Positions 33,915 through 43,074 of a stretch of DNA of 58,280 nucleotides are shown here, in pieces. Below the pieces are notes generated by a model, which searched no databases, had not been told where the DNA came from, and saw nothing but the letters and a program-made list of their open reading frames with translations. Position 1 is the stretch's first letter. Each line of letters starts with the position of its first letter. The stretch is from NCBI RefSeq assembly GCF_016862895.1, contig NZ_BONV01000054.1, positions 1 to 58,280 of the forward strand, read 5' to 3'. Position numbers and translations under genes: made by a program. The DNA is from Planotetraspora kaengkrachanensis (GTDB taxonomy: Bacteria; Actinomycetota; Actinomycetes; Streptosporangiales; Streptosporangiaceae).

Positions 33915-34781
33915 TCAGGCGGCCGACAGCCAGGACAGCACGTCGGGCATGACGCGGAGGGCGCCGAAATGCGCGGCGCCCTCCTGGATCACGACTCGGG
34001 CGCCCGGAATCTGCTCGCCGAGCCAGCGGCAGTGGTCGACGGGTGAGAACACGTCCTCGTCGCCGTGCCACAAGAATGTCGGCACCGAGATGTCCGCCGG
34101 TTCGAATCCCCACGGGGTGCTGAACGCCAGGGCGTCGTCGATCCAACCGGCCGCGGAATTTCGCAGGGCCTCGGCGAAATTGTCGGCGAGCATCGACCGG
34201 ATTCCGAAATCCGCCATGACGTGCCTGTCGTTTTCCGGTAGGTCCTCGTCGAAGGCCGGGACCAGCCGGGTCGGATCCGCCCGGATCCGCTCCACCGCCG
34301 GGGAGAGCAGTTCCGTCATCGCGGCGTGGCCGCTCTCCGCGGCCTTGTATTCGCTGACGTTGGACGGCGTCATGCCGTTGAACCAGTCCAGCCCTTCCGC
34401 CTCCCGGGGCGCCAGCGGGACGAGGGCGGCCGCCCTCGTCGTCCGCTCCGGCAGCAGCCCGGCGCAGGCCAGCGCGTGCGGAGCCCCGCCGGAGCGGCCG
34501 ATCACCGCGAAACTGTCGATGCGCAGGGCGTCGGCGATGGCCTCCACGTCCGCGGCGGCGTCCGCGACGGTACGACCCCTCCTCCGGTCGGACAGGCCGT
34601 ATCCGGGACGGTCGTAACTGATCAGTTTGATGCCGAGCCGATAGAGCACCGACGCGCGCGGAAACGGCCCCAACCTGCTCCCTGGTGTGCCGTGTAACAG
34701 GAAGACCGGGCTTCCGTCTGGCTCACCCCTCTCGTCGACCGCCAGTGTCCGTCCGTCATGAGCCTTCACGAAGCTCGTCAA
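33915..34781 (-). CDS. Alpha/beta hydrolase
   Basis: 288 residues. Standard alpha/beta hydrolase fold: oxyanion motif LLHGTPGSRLG (about 28), nucleophile elbow GRSGGAPHALA (about 95) with Ser between the glycines, the acid in WHGDEDVFSP (about 238) and the catalytic His in GAAHFGALR (about 268). SYDRPGYGLSD is typical of the haloalkane dehalogenase/esterase branch, but the usual dehalogenase nucleophile Asp is Ser here, so an esterase or lipase-like activity is more likely. It converges on fxsT with a 2-base gap and shares no strand with the cassette, so there is no reason to place it in that system. Confidence 0.88.
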   Translation of the reverse strand: MTSFVKAHDGRTLAVDERGEPDGSPVFLLHGTPGSRLGPFPRASVLYRLGIKLISYDRPGYGLSDRRRGRTVADAAADVEAIADALRIDSFAVIGRSGGAPHALACAGLLPERTTRAAALVPLAPREAEGLDWFNGMTPSNVSEYKAAESGHAAMTELLSPAVERIRADPTRLVPAFDEDLPENDRHVMADFGIRSMLADNFAEALRNSAAGWIDDALAFSTPWGFEPADISVPTFLWHGDEDVFSPVDHCRWLGEQIPGARVVIQEGAAHFGALRVMPDVLSWLSAA

Positions 34782-34984
34782 GGCACCTCCCCGTCTCCCG
34801 ATCGCAATGCTCTCTTATCAGCGGCTTTCGTCATATAGCTGTTTCTGACGAATATTCCGCACCGCATTGAAAGCACTGGGAAAACTGAGGTGAGATGACA
34901 TGGAAAACGAGCGGCTGATTACGAGAATGGCGCGATCGCCATTCCGGCCATTCCTTCGATGCCGATGCGGAATGACCGGCCGGG

Positions 34985-36301
34985 TCATGCGGCGAACAGG
35001 AGCAGCAACCCCATCACGGTGTAGAGCACCATCAACACCAGCAGCGGGATCTGGCCGGTGACAGCGGCGCGCCGCGGGAGCAGCGCCAGCGCACGATCGT
35101 GGGCCAGCACAGTCCCGAGCACGTGGCCGATGATGATGACCGTCACCTGGAGCATGGCGATGCCGGCGGGGGTGTTGCCCAGGCCGCCGACGGTCCAGCC
35201 GGCCGTGCCCAGCCAGTCGGCGCCGGAGACCAGGGGATCGGAGAGCAGCGCGATCGTCCGCTGCCCTTCGAGCAGGAAGAGCGTGTAGTAGTGCGCGATC
35301 AGATAGCCGACGGCGATCGGCACGATCGAGTGGGCGAGTTCGCCCGCCATCACGCGGGGCTCGGTCGCGCCGCGTCCGGCGGCCAGGGTGGTCGCGCCCA
35401 GGAACGCCGCGAGCACGAGGCCGATGACGACGAGCAGGCCCGCGGTGCCCACGACGGGCGCGGGCAGCGGGTTGTTCTGCACGAACCGCACCCAGACCGG
35501 GGCGCCGGAGAGGCTGTCGTACATCGTCGAGCCGAGAAGCACCACGACGAGCACCGGCAGACCGGGGGCCGGCCGCAGCCCGGACATCCCGTCGAGGGAG
35601 TTCCGCCACGCCACCCGGCCGTCCTCCCGCCTGACCACGGGGGAGAGCCTGCCGATGAGGTCGCTGTAGGCCTCGAACGCGTCCGCCCTGTCGAACCACC
35701 GGGCCCCGAAGACCACCGCTCCCACCAGCATGATCACGGCGTACGCGGCCAGCCAGATCCCGATGACCGGCAGGGTGGCCCGGTCCGGGGCGACCAGTTC
35801 CAGCCAGACGAACGCGAACAGCCCCGCGGCCGCCGGCCAGTATCCGAGCCCGTCGGGCAGCGGCCGCAGCCCGGCGTCTGGGTCACGCCGCAGCGCTCTG
35901 GCCGCCAGCAGGTGCAGCGTCCGCAGCGGGTTGAGAGCGCGCCACACCGGCCCGAGCAGCAGCGACAGCGGGACGAGGCCGACCCAGAACAGCACGTAGA
36001 AGACGCCGGCCGTCGGATTGTCCACGTCGTCCGGACCGAACACGAGCCCGACGCAGAAGTACGCGGCGACGACGAGCCCCACGATCCGCCAGGTCCAGGC
36101 CCAGGCGTCGGAGGAGACCGCCCGCTGGAACAGGCCGGACCACGGCCGGACCCGTGCGAGCGCCCCGCCCAGGCGGGGGTCGGTCCACAGGACGCCGAGG
36201 GCCGCGAACGACACCAGCAGCGCGATGATCGCACCCGCGAGGGCGGCGGAGAATGGGATCGGCAGGTCCTGACGGCCGCCTACGCCGTGAGCCAGCAGCA
36301 C
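34985..36301 (-). CDS. Polytopic membrane protein of a copper/cupredoxin cluster
   Basis: 438 residues with about ten to twelve hydrophobic helices and no recognisable catalytic motif. Patches such as GPDDVDNPTAGVFYVLFWVGLVPLSLLLGPVWRALNPLR recur in actinobacterial membrane proteins that follow cupredoxin-lipoprotein genes. It begins with a GTG 8 bases after the lipoprotein stop, so the two are probably in one operon, with the CopC-like gene upstream. This neighbourhood suggests copper handling or respiratory-chain assembly; no copper-binding motif is evident, apart from scattered His and Met. I do not name a function. Confidence 0.72.
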   Translation of the reverse strand: MLLAHGVGGRQDLPIPFSAALAGAIIALLVSFAALGVLWTDPRLGGALARVRPWSGLFQRAVSSDAWAWTWRIVGLVVAAYFCVGLVFGPDDVDNPTAGVFYVLFWVGLVPLSLLLGPVWRALNPLRTLHLLAARALRRDPDAGLRPLPDGLGYWPAAAGLFAFVWLELVAPDRATLPVIGIWLAAYAVIMLVGAVVFGARWFDRADAFEAYSDLIGRLSPVVRREDGRVAWRNSLDGMSGLRPAPGLPVLVVVLLGSTMYDSLSGAPVWVRFVQNNPLPAPVVGTAGLLVVIGLVLAAFLGATTLAAGRGATEPRVMAGELAHSIVPIAVGYLIAHYYTLFLLEGQRTIALLSDPLVSGADWLGTAGWTVGGLGNTPAGIAMLQVTVIIIGHVLGTVLAHDRALALLPRRAAVTGQIPLLVLMVLYTVMGLLLLFAA

Positions 36302-36309
36302 CGCGCGCC

Positions 36310-36702
36310 CTAGCGGACCGCGAGCTGGAACAACTGCAGGTCCGACTCGTGCGTCTCGACCTCGAACAGACCGTCCTGGTCGGCGACGAACTCGATCGTC
36401 GCCGGGGTCCCGGGCTGCAGGCTCACGCCCTTGTCGTAGCCGTGCACGTGCGCCTCGTCGGCCACGTCGCTGGTCACCGTTATCCGCACGGTCTGGCCCT
36501 TGGTCACGTCGATCCGGCCCGGGGGCGGTGTCACGCTCTTCGCGGCGATCGTCACGTTGATCTCCTTGACCCCCGCCGCGGTGGCGGAGGCGGGTGTGGT
36601 GTCGGCGCTCGATTCCGAGCAGGCGGACACGCCCCCCAGGAGGGCCGCGCCGAGCGCGAGGCCGGAGAGCAGCGAACGGAAACGGGCAGGGGCGTGCGTC
36701 AT
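36310..36702 (-). CDS. Lipoprotein with cupredoxin-like fold
   Basis: 130 residues. Signal peptide with lipobox LLGGVSAC; C28 is the lipid-modified residue. The mature domain (about 45-130) has VTKGQTVRITVTSDVADEAHVHGYD, GTPATIEFVADQDGLFEVETHE: the cupredoxin_1-type arrangement, in which His and Met ligands near the C-terminus bind Cu. Here there are His in AHVHGYD and ETHE, but no clear C-terminal Cys-His-Met set, so the copper site is uncertain. It would sit on the outer face of the membrane. GGGAG precedes the ATG. It is in line with the CopC-like and membrane-protein genes. Confidence 0.85.
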   Translation of the reverse strand: MTHAPARFRSLLSGLALGAALLGGVSACSESSADTTPASATAAGVKEINVTIAAKSVTPPPGRIDVTKGQTVRITVTSDVADEAHVHGYDKGVSLQPGTPATIEFVADQDGLFEVETHESDLQLFQLAVR

Positions 36703-36760
36703 GACTGCTCTCCCGAGGGGAAGGAGGGTGGGGATCCCTGTGCCGGCGGTGAAAGGTCGT

Positions 36761-37705
36761 TCAACGTCGCTTGGCGGCCTTGGCCGCCTTGGTGCCTGAG
36801 GCGCTTCGCGGCGCGTCCGTGCGCTGGGCCAAGGGTGATCTTCCGGGCGGGCCGGGGACTCGACGGGCAGGAGACGCGCCGTCGGGTGAGGGCCGCCGTG
36901 CCGCTCTGACCACCATGAATCCGGCCGCCACGACGAGGACGGCGGGGATCAGCCAGACCAGCACGCCGGTGCCGGAGTCGTCCTCGGCCGCGGCCTGCGC
37001 GGCCACGGCCGGCGACGGAGCGCCCGTGTCACACCCGGTCTCCGGCACGCCGCGCGGAGTGCAGCCCGCGGCCGGAGTGGGAGACGTCGTCCCCCCGGCC
37101 TGAGGCCCGGCCGCCACCCCGGAGCCTGTCGCGGCGAGCAGGGCGGCGTCCGGCTGGTTGGCGGGGGCCTGCCAGTTCTTGGGAGCCGCCGTCATCCTGC
37201 CCTTGTAGGTGAACCTGACCTCTCCCTGGACGTGCTCGCCGTCCGAGGCGATCGTCATGTACTTCGCGGTGTAGACGCCCTGCTCGGGCCAGTACGCCAC
37301 GGGGATCTTCGCGGGATATCCGGTGTGGTAGAGCTTCGGCTCCCAGACGCCGTCGATGAGGTGGTCCTCGCGAACCGGTTCGTCGAGCCGCTTGGGCTCG
37401 TCGGTCAGCCACTGCCGGTCCACCCTGACGCCGCTCGGCGTGGTGACCGTGAAGTACGAGTTGGGCGCGGGCGGCTCGGTGAAATAGAGGAAGACCGCCT
37501 CAAGCGGGTCCCTGACCGTGCTGTCCTTCGCCGGATTGGCCATGCCGAGCTGGCCGTGGGCCGACGCGGGTGACGACAGTGTGGTCAGGGCGGCGGCGCT
37601 GAGGAGAGCCGTGAGAAGCACGAGGGACAGCCGGCGGAGCCGTCGGCTCGCGGTTCCGGTCGTGGTCGCGGACGGCGCGGGAGAAGAACGCGTGAGTCGG
37701 GACAA
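36761..37705 (-). CDS. CopC/YobA-domain copper-binding secreted protein with C-terminal membrane anchor
   Basis: About 314 residues if the start is the TTG at 37705, chosen because a signal peptide (SRRLRRLSLVLLTALLSAAALTTL to SSPASA) begins there; an upstream start at 37750 or 37852 is possible but would add a disordered leader. Cleavage after ASA leaves His at the mature N-terminus (HGQLGMANP), which is the Cu(II) ligand of CopC proteins. A CopC immunoglobulin-like domain follows (VFLYFTEPPAPNSYFTV, PVAYWPEQGVYTAKYMTI). After a Pro/Thr/Gly linker with a CTPRGVPETGC pair comes one membrane helix (GVLVWLIPAVLVVAAGFMVV) and a basic tail. It probably binds copper outside the cell, with the lipoprotein and membrane protein downstream. 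Confidence 0.82.
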   Translation of the reverse strand: MSRLTRSSPAPSATTTGTASRRLRRLSLVLLTALLSAAALTTLSSPASAHGQLGMANPAKDSTVRDPLEAVFLYFTEPPAPNSYFTVTTPSGVRVDRQWLTDEPKRLDEPVREDHLIDGVWEPKLYHTGYPAKIPVAYWPEQGVYTAKYMTIASDGEHVQGEVRFTYKGRMTAAPKNWQAPANQPDAALLAATGSGVAAGPQAGGTTSPTPAAGCTPRGVPETGCDTGAPSPAVAAQAAAEDDSGTGVLVWLIPAVLVVAAGFMVVRAARRPSPDGASPARRVPGPPGRSPLAQRTDAPRSASGTKAAKAAKRR

Positions 37706-37868
37706 GCGCGGGGCCGATCCTTTCCGGTACCGAACACGTGCGCCGACCACGTCGTACGTCGAGTTGTCCTCCCACCTTCGCCGGGGTGCCGACCGGCTTA
37801 CGTGAGAGGCGCCTGGGGCCACATTGTCACCAGCAAGTTGATCGAGCGTCAACCCTCAGAAAACGGTG

Positions 37869-37902
37869 CGAGCCGGGCACGTCGAGTGACGTGCCCGGCT
37901 CG
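37869..37902 (-). terminator. Perfect 15-bp hairpin, terminator of the FG-GAP gene
   Basis: cgagccgggcacgtc (37869-37883) pairs fully with gacgtgcccggctcg (37888-37902) around a 4-base loop. It lies just past the FG-GAP stop (37916) on the minus strand. A T-run is not evident. Confidence 0.8.
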
Positions 37903-37915
37903 GGAGCCGTGGGTC

Positions 37916-40096
37916 TCAGACGAGTTTCTTGTAGGTGTTCCAGCCAGAGCCGATCTTGACCCTGGGACTGATCGCGCCCTTTCCGTTGCCGGAGTAGCGG
38001 TAGAGGTTGCCCGCGGCGTCGCGGGTCAGCAGGTCGTTCTTGCCGTCCTGGTTGATGTCGCCGATGCCGATGATGGCGTTGTAGGTGTTCCATCCGGCGC
38101 CGATCTTGGCCCGCGGGCCGAAGCGGCCGTTGGCGCCGAGCATCCGGTAGAGGTTGCCCGCGGCGTCCCGGGCGACCAGGTCGCCCCTTCCGTCGCCGTT
38201 GAGGTCGCCGACGCCGACCATGGCGGTGTAGCCGCCCTGTCCGTAGCCGATCTTGATTCGGGTGCCGTATCCGCTCCTGCCGTTGGCGGGGTAGAGCCAC
38301 AGCACGCCCGCGGTGTCGCGTGCGACCAGGTCGTCACGCCCGTCACCGGTCAGGTCGCCGGGGGAGGTCAGCACGTTGTACCTGTTCCACCCGGTGGTGA
38401 TCGCGGTGGACTTGAGCGTCGGGGAGAATTCGCTGTAGCCCCGGCCCCAGTACGCCCGTACGGCGCCCTTGGAGTTGCGCACGAGCAGGTCCGCGTTTCC
38501 GTCGCCGTTGAGGTCGCCGATCGGCACCAGCAGGGACGAGGTCGGCCACGTCGCTATCCACCCGTCGTTGCGCAGCGTTCCCTTCGACAGGCCCGCCCAC
38601 GAGTACGTCCGCCCGTCCGTGCGGATGCCCAGCAGGTCGGGGATGCCGTCACAGTCATAGACATGGGTCAGCAGACGGCCGCACCACACTGGGACGGTGC
38701 CGCTGCCCACCTGGGTGGCGGAGGTCCTCCCGTCGTACTTCACGGTCAGATTCCAGACGTAGGGTCCGCTGGGCGCGAAGGCGCCGTTCGGCTCCTTGCC
38801 GTTCCAGAAGGCGCTTATCGGTTCGTCGCCACGTGCGGCGCCGCCCCGAAACGTCGCCACCCGGCGGCCGGTGACCTTGGAGGAGATGCCCAGTTCCCAG
38901 GAGTCGACCGGACGGCTCAGCCAACGGTGCGAGTACCAGGTCAGCACTCTCGGCTCGATGATGGTCGGGAGCACCGCGTCGCCGATCACGGGCGCGGAGT
39001 TCGGGACTCCGTCCGCGCGGACGTGCACGTAGTGTTCCCCGTCGACCCAGGCGATGTGGCCGCTGTACTTGTCCACCGCCCAGGTGATCCTGGACTCGTC
39101 GGGAAGGCCGCTCGGCGGCAGGTCGCCGATGCGGCGCTCCGCGGCCGGGGCGCCGGTGTGGAAGTCGGTCAGCTTCAGCTCGTGCGCCGTCCGGTCGTTA
39201 CGTACGACGTAGCCGTCCCCGAGCATGGACGGACCGGACGGCACAGCGAACCCGCGGTTCCGGGCCAGGTCGTACACGCCGGCCCGCTTGCCGTCGCCGC
39301 AGGACCAGTAGAGCCAGTGGTTGGTCGCCTGCAGTTCGGTGGGCACACAGGCCACGCCGGTCTTCACGGTGCGGACGGGCTTGCCCGGGGTGGTGACGCT
39401 CGGGGTCAGCCTCTCGGCGGTCAACGTGCCGGGGCTGCTCGCGCTGGCGCTCCACAGGGTGCTGTACCAGAGCGCCGCGGCCTGGACGGGGCGGCTGCGC
39501 AGCACGTTCGGGCTCCCGGAGGAGCTGACGATGTATTGGGTCCTCGGCGAGCCGCCGTCGACCACCGCGTAGTCACCTGACGCGTCCCTGACCTGCCCGC
39601 CGCGTCCGGGTATCGGGAGCATGAGGGACGAGCCCACACCGAGCATGAGGTACGTACGGCCGTTCTCCTCGATCAGGTGGGCGAGACCGGACTCGTTTCC
39701 CTCCACCAGTCGCACGCACTCCACGGCGGCCGAACACGACGGCGTTTTCCACGTGGGAGGAATGAACCCCAGCCCCGTGGTCGTACCGGCGACCGGTGCG
39801 GCCCCGATGCCCACGTTCGTCTTGTACACGTCGAGCTGGTCGGAGGAACGGACCACTCGGTTGAGGAAGCCCCGGTAGAGGGTCAACCCGACGAGTTTGA
39901 CGTTGCCGGTGATGGGCGGGAGTACGACTTCCTGGGCCGCGGCGGCCTGGGCCTGCGGCGCGTTCACGGCGAGCGGCAGCGCGGCGGACGCGAGTGCGAG
40001 CGCGGCGGCCGCCACGCGGGTGGTGATTCGGGCCTGCCGTACGGAGCGTCGTGGTCCGTGCGGTGGCTCGGCTGGAACGTGGGTCGATGGCCCCAC
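37916..40096 (-). CDS. Secreted FG-GAP/VCBS-repeat protein
   Basis: 726 residues from a GTG at 40096, which follows AAGGAGAAACT, a good ribosome-binding site. A signal peptide (RITTRVAAAALALASAALPL to APQAQA) is followed by a beta-propeller-like domain of about 430 residues. The last third has four FG-GAP calcium-binding repeats: GDLNGDGNADLL, GDLTGDGRDDLV, GDLNGDGRGDLV and GDINQDGKNDLL, spaced about 48 residues apart. The module resembles integrin-type propellers that bind calcium. It has no catalytic motif and no anchor, so it is probably released or bound to the wall. The perfect hairpin after the stop should end the transcript. Confidence 0.85.
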   Translation of the reverse strand: MGPSTHVPAEPPHGPRRSVRQARITTRVAAAALALASAALPLAVNAPQAQAAAAQEVVLPPITGNVKLVGLTLYRGFLNRVVRSSDQLDVYKTNVGIGAAPVAGTTTGLGFIPPTWKTPSCSAAVECVRLVEGNESGLAHLIEENGRTYLMLGVGSSLMLPIPGRGGQVRDASGDYAVVDGGSPRTQYIVSSSGSPNVLRSRPVQAAALWYSTLWSASASSPGTLTAERLTPSVTTPGKPVRTVKTGVACVPTELQATNHWLYWSCGDGKRAGVYDLARNRGFAVPSGPSMLGDGYVVRNDRTAHELKLTDFHTGAPAAERRIGDLPPSGLPDESRITWAVDKYSGHIAWVDGEHYVHVRADGVPNSAPVIGDAVLPTIIEPRVLTWYSHRWLSRPVDSWELGISSKVTGRRVATFRGGAARGDEPISAFWNGKEPNGAFAPSGPYVWNLTVKYDGRTSATQVGSGTVPVWCGRLLTHVYDCDGIPDLLGIRTDGRTYSWAGLSKGTLRNDGWIATWPTSSLLVPIGDLNGDGNADLLVRNSKGAVRAYWGRGYSEFSPTLKSTAITTGWNRYNVLTSPGDLTGDGRDDLVARDTAGVLWLYPANGRSGYGTRIKIGYGQGGYTAMVGVGDLNGDGRGDLVARDAAGNLYRMLGANGRFGPRAKIGAGWNTYNAIIGIGDINQDGKNDLLTRDAAGNLYRYSGNGKGAISPRVKIGSGWNTYKKLV

Positions 40097-40119
40097 AGTT
40101 TCTCCTTGGGGGTGCACGG

Positions 40120-40451
40120 TTAGCGGAGCGCGACGTGGATGTACTTGCTCGCCGCGGAGGAGTGGTAGCCGGCCTTCACGGGCACGGTGAACCGGCCCGT
40201 GGGATCGGTCGTCACTGTTCCGCCGGTTTCGAAGGCCAGGCACCGGTGAGGTCGGACGCGGCCGTCAGCGTGATCTTCGTCGTGCTTTTGGTCGTGCTTT
40301 TGGTCGTGTCCGCGTGGGCGGGAGGGGTTGCCAGGCTGATCGTCGTCAGGATGCCGGGCAGCCCCAGGAGAGTACGGCGCAAGGCTGCCTCTTCGATGGG
40401 GGCGGAGAGAGGTAGGAAGAATATCGTTCCAAAGCGACAAATCAAGACCAT
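40120..40451 (-). pseudogene. Frameshifted secreted protein gene
   Basis: One frame from 40451 gives a signal-peptide-like N-terminus with an AHA cleavage site, a repeated TTKS stretch and ITLTAASDLTG, then stops at 40212. A second frame, one base over, carries on with FETGGTVTTDPTGRFTVPVKAG and SSAASKYIHVALR to a stop at 40120. Joined, they would form a short secreted Ig-like protein of about 105 residues. The break falls near 40240, in cctggccttcgaaa. Either a one-base indel has inactivated it or there is a sequencing error. It lies directly upstream of the FG-GAP gene on the same strand. Confidence 0.6.
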
Positions 40452-40698
40452 TAATGCGTATGCGACTCGAACCCATCTATTGCGGCATGAGCCGCATATC
40501 AGTCACGTGTGCCTCAATCACCGCGTACCCAGTCGAACAGAGGCGACCCGACTCGATTCCCGCCTCCGCTCAGATGTTCATGTGACGGGTGATGAGCGGG
40601 TGCCGAGGGCGAGGCCCGGTCGTGGGTGCGCGTCGCCGAGGGGATCGCGATCACTCCGGGGCGCCGCCGGCGCCCGGGGCGGCCTGCTCCGGAAAATG

Positions 40699-40736
40699 AA
40701 AAAGTCCCGAGCCTGTGACCTGCACAGATTCGGGAC
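40699..40736 (-). terminator. Rho-independent terminator of tRNA-Leu
   Basis: On the minus strand gtcccga (40730-40736 complement) pairs with tcgggac, with a second ctgtg/cacag stem inside, and is followed by TTTTT (40699-40703). It lies directly past the tRNA 3' end. Confidence 0.85.
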
Positions 40737-40742
40737 CGAGGT

Positions 40743-40831
40743 TGGTGTCCGAGGGGGGACTTGAACCCCCATGCCCATCACTGGGCACTAGCACCTCAAG
40801 CTAGCGCGTCTGCCTATTCCGCCACCCGGAC
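40743..40831 (-). tRNA. tRNA-Leu (anticodon GAG)
   Basis: Class II tRNA with 7-bp acceptor stem (gtccggg pairing with ctcggac, one G-T pair), encoded CCA, a long variable arm (tgcccagtgatgggca) and a T arm ggggttcaagtcccc. The anticodon stem ctagc/gctag encloses loop ttgaggt, giving GAG, which reads CUC. It is followed by a strong terminator. Confidence 0.95.
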
Positions 40832-41048
40832 GTGGTGCCTGCACGCGAGACCGTCATCCCGCGTCGGCTGATACAGGTTAGCACTGTCCCGCGGCTGCTT
40901 CATACCGAGAATCAGGGCGGCGTACGGCTTGCGCCCGGCCCGTGGTGATGATCCAGGTCGGCCGACGGCAGGATGGAGGCGCGAGCCGTTCCGGCCGCAT
41001 GCCGTACAAGATCGCGAGCCGGGCCGGCAACGAGCGCGAGGAGGCGCA

Positions 41049-42359
41049 ATGACCCCATTGAACGGCGAGGACGAAGTCGTCGAGTTGTGTGGCGACCTCA
41101 TCCGGATCGACTCGACGAACGCCGGGGACAATTCCGGCCCCGGAGAGCGCAAGGCCGCGGAATACGTGGCCGCCAAGCTCGCCGACGTGGGCCTGGAGCC
41201 GGAGATCCTCGAGTCAGACGGCGGGCGGGCGAATGTGATCGCCCGCATCGAGGGGACCGACCCCGGCAGGGACGGCCTGCTGCTCCACGGGCACCTGGAC
41301 GTGGTGCCGTTCGACGCGGCCGACTGGCGTCACCACCCGCTGAGCGGCGAGGTCGCCGACGGCTGCGTCTGGGGGCGCGGCGCGGTCGACATGAAGAACA
41401 TGGACGCCATGATCCTGGCCGTCGTGCGGCAGCGCCTCAGCGCGGGACGCAGGCCCTCGCGTGACGTCGTCCTCGCCTTCACGGCCGACGAGGAAGCGGG
41501 CGGCAACTACGGCGCGCAGTGGCTTGTGGAGAACCACCGCGATCTCTTCGCAGGTTGCACGGAGGCGATCGGGGAGGTCGGCGGCTTCAGCGTGACCATG
41601 GACGCGCAGGACGGGGGCTCGCGCAGGCTCTACCTGATCGAGGCGGCGGAGAAGGGCATCGCCTGGATGCGGCTGACGGCCAAGGGCCGGGCCGGCCACG
41701 GTTCGATGCTCAACGACGAGAACGCGGTCACCGAGCTCGCCGAGGCGGTCGGGCGTCTCGGCCGCTACGAGTGGCCGGTACGGCTCACCTCCACCGTCCA
41801 GTCCTTCTTCGACGAGGTCTTCGAGGTCGAGGTGAAGGCCGAGGACGCGGAGGCCGCGGTGGCCGAGCTCGGCCTCCTGGCCCGGATGATCGGCGCCACG
41901 CTGCGCAACACGGCCAACCCGACCATGCTCGCGGCGGGGTACAAGGCCAACGTCATCCCGCAGTCGGCGACCGCCCATGTCGACGGGCGGTTCCTCCCCG
42001 GTTACGAGGACGAGTTCTTCCGGACGGTCGACGAACTGCTCGGGCCGAACGTCACCCGGGAGTTCGTCTACCACGACGTGGCGGTCGAGACCCCGTTCAC
42101 CGGGGACCTCGTCAAGGCGATGGCCGACGCCCTGCACGAGGAGGACCCCGGCGCGAAGGTCGTGCCGTACACGCTCAGCGGTGGGACGGACCTCAAGGCC
42201 TTCAGCCGCCTCGGGATCCGCGGGTTCGGTTTCGCGCCGCTCCAGCTTCCCCCGGACTTGGACTTCTCTGGGATGTTCCATGGCATCGACGAGCGGGTTC
42301 CGGTGGATTCGCTCCGGTTTGGGGTCCGCGTTCTTGACCGATTCCTCGATTACTGCTGA
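41049..42359 (+). CDS. M20-family metallopeptidase (dipeptidase/ArgE-DapE type)
   Basis: 436 residues from the ATG at 41049, after GAGGAGG. Zinc-ligand motifs: LLHGHLDVVPFDAADWRHHP (first His, about 81-95), WGRGAVDMKNMDAM with the bridging Asp, and FTADEEAGGNYGAQWL with the catalytic Glu-Glu pair. The dimerisation domain contains GRAGHGSMLNDENAV, and HGIDERVPVD near the end gives the last zinc ligand. The family removes N-terminal residues from peptides or deacylates amino acids. It is alone, downstream of tRNA-Leu (opposite strand), and followed by an unrelated membrane protein. Confidence 0.9.
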   Translation: MTPLNGEDEVVELCGDLIRIDSTNAGDNSGPGERKAAEYVAAKLADVGLEPEILESDGGRANVIARIEGTDPGRDGLLLHGHLDVVPFDAADWRHHPLSGEVADGCVWGRGAVDMKNMDAMILAVVRQRLSAGRRPSRDVVLAFTADEEAGGNYGAQWLVENHRDLFAGCTEAIGEVGGFSVTMDAQDGGSRRLYLIEAAEKGIAWMRLTAKGRAGHGSMLNDENAVTELAEAVGRLGRYEWPVRLTSTVQSFFDEVFEVEVKAEDAEAAVAELGLLARMIGATLRNTANPTMLAAGYKANVIPQSATAHVDGRFLPGYEDEFFRTVDELLGPNVTREFVYHDVAVETPFTGDLVKAMADALHEEDPGAKVVPYTLSGGTDLKAFSRLGIRGFGFAPLQLPPDLDFSGMFHGIDERVPVDSLRFGVRVLDRFLDYC

Positions 42360-42453
42360 GAAATCTCTTGTGATCACGTGGTGTGCGGCTACAGTGACTC
42401 TGCGTTGAGGGCGGGATCCGCACCGGGCGGACTCCACGGACTCGGGAGGTCGT

Positions 42454-43074
42454 GTGACGCGCACGCCGGAGCTGCAGTGGGGGGCGCCCATGCCCGCCGC
42501 TGTCCGGTGCGCGGCCGACGCTCCCGAGCCCGGCAGGGGCGACCGGATGGCGCGGTTCGCGGCCGGTTCCCGACTGGGTCCCCTTCTGGTCATCGGCGGG
42601 CTGATCGCCGTCGGATGGCTGCTCGGTGTGATCTTCGGTGTCTTCGGCACGGCGACGTCCGTGGCGCAGACGGCCCTCTCGCATGTCGCCGCCGGATCGG
42701 CGCTCTCCGATGTTCTCCCCGTGGCGGGCTTCAGCGGGTCGCCCGCGGCCGCCGACGGGGGCTTCACGGAGGGCTCCGGTGATTTCCCCACGGTGAGTGA
42801 CGACGCCCCGGCGAACGCCGCGGCCATGGCGGGGCGCACGGTCGACGGGATGACCAGTCAATCGAAGCCCGTGCTCCCCTCACCGTCCACTGTGGACCAC
42901 GCCCCGGACAACCATGGGCTGGTTCCGCAGGCGGGCAGTGGATCCTCCATGTTCGGGGATCTCGCGCGGCCGGTTCTTGAGCCGCGTCTCACTTCGCTGC
43001 GCGCCCCTCTGGCGGCAGTGGTTCCTCCGGTCGTCCGCACAGCGGCGGATGACCCTTCTTTCTCTCCAGACTGA
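42454..43074 (+). CDS. Single-pass membrane protein of unknown function
   Basis: 206 residues, GTG start preceded by GGGAGG. After a 40-residue cytoplasmic part there is one hydrophobic helix (LGPLLVIGGLIAVGWLLGVIFGVFG). The remaining 140 residues are low-complexity: Ala, Pro, Ser, Gly and Asp-rich, probably outside the cell. I recognise no domain. It is immediately upstream of the chaplin-like gene, so it may share in surface assembly, but the two are 211 bases apart and could be transcribed separately. Confidence 0.65.
   Translation: MTRTPELQWGAPMPAAVRCAADAPEPGRGDRMARFAAGSRLGPLLVIGGLIAVGWLLGVIFGVFGTATSVAQTALSHVAAGSALSDVLPVAGFSGSPAAADGGFTEGSGDFPTVSDDAPANAAAMAGRTVDGMTSQSKPVLPSPSTVDHAPDNHGLVPQAGSGSSMFGDLARPVLEPRLTSLRAPLAAVVPPVVRTAADDPSFSPD

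Noticed and set aside
30274-34146. 1290-residue open frame antisense to FxsT
   Set aside because: It mirrors the GC-rich third positions of fxsT, has no domain similarity, and low-complexity Arg/Val/Gly content.
33915-34781. Alpha/beta hydrolase as a member of the Fxs system
   Set aside because: It is convergent with fxsT on the opposite strand, and I know of no standard hydrolase in FxSxx-COOH systems.
34901-35025. Small plus-strand frame beginning ATGGAAAACGAG
   Set aside because: About 40 codons, Arg-rich, runs antisense into the membrane-protein gene, and has no family or codon bias.
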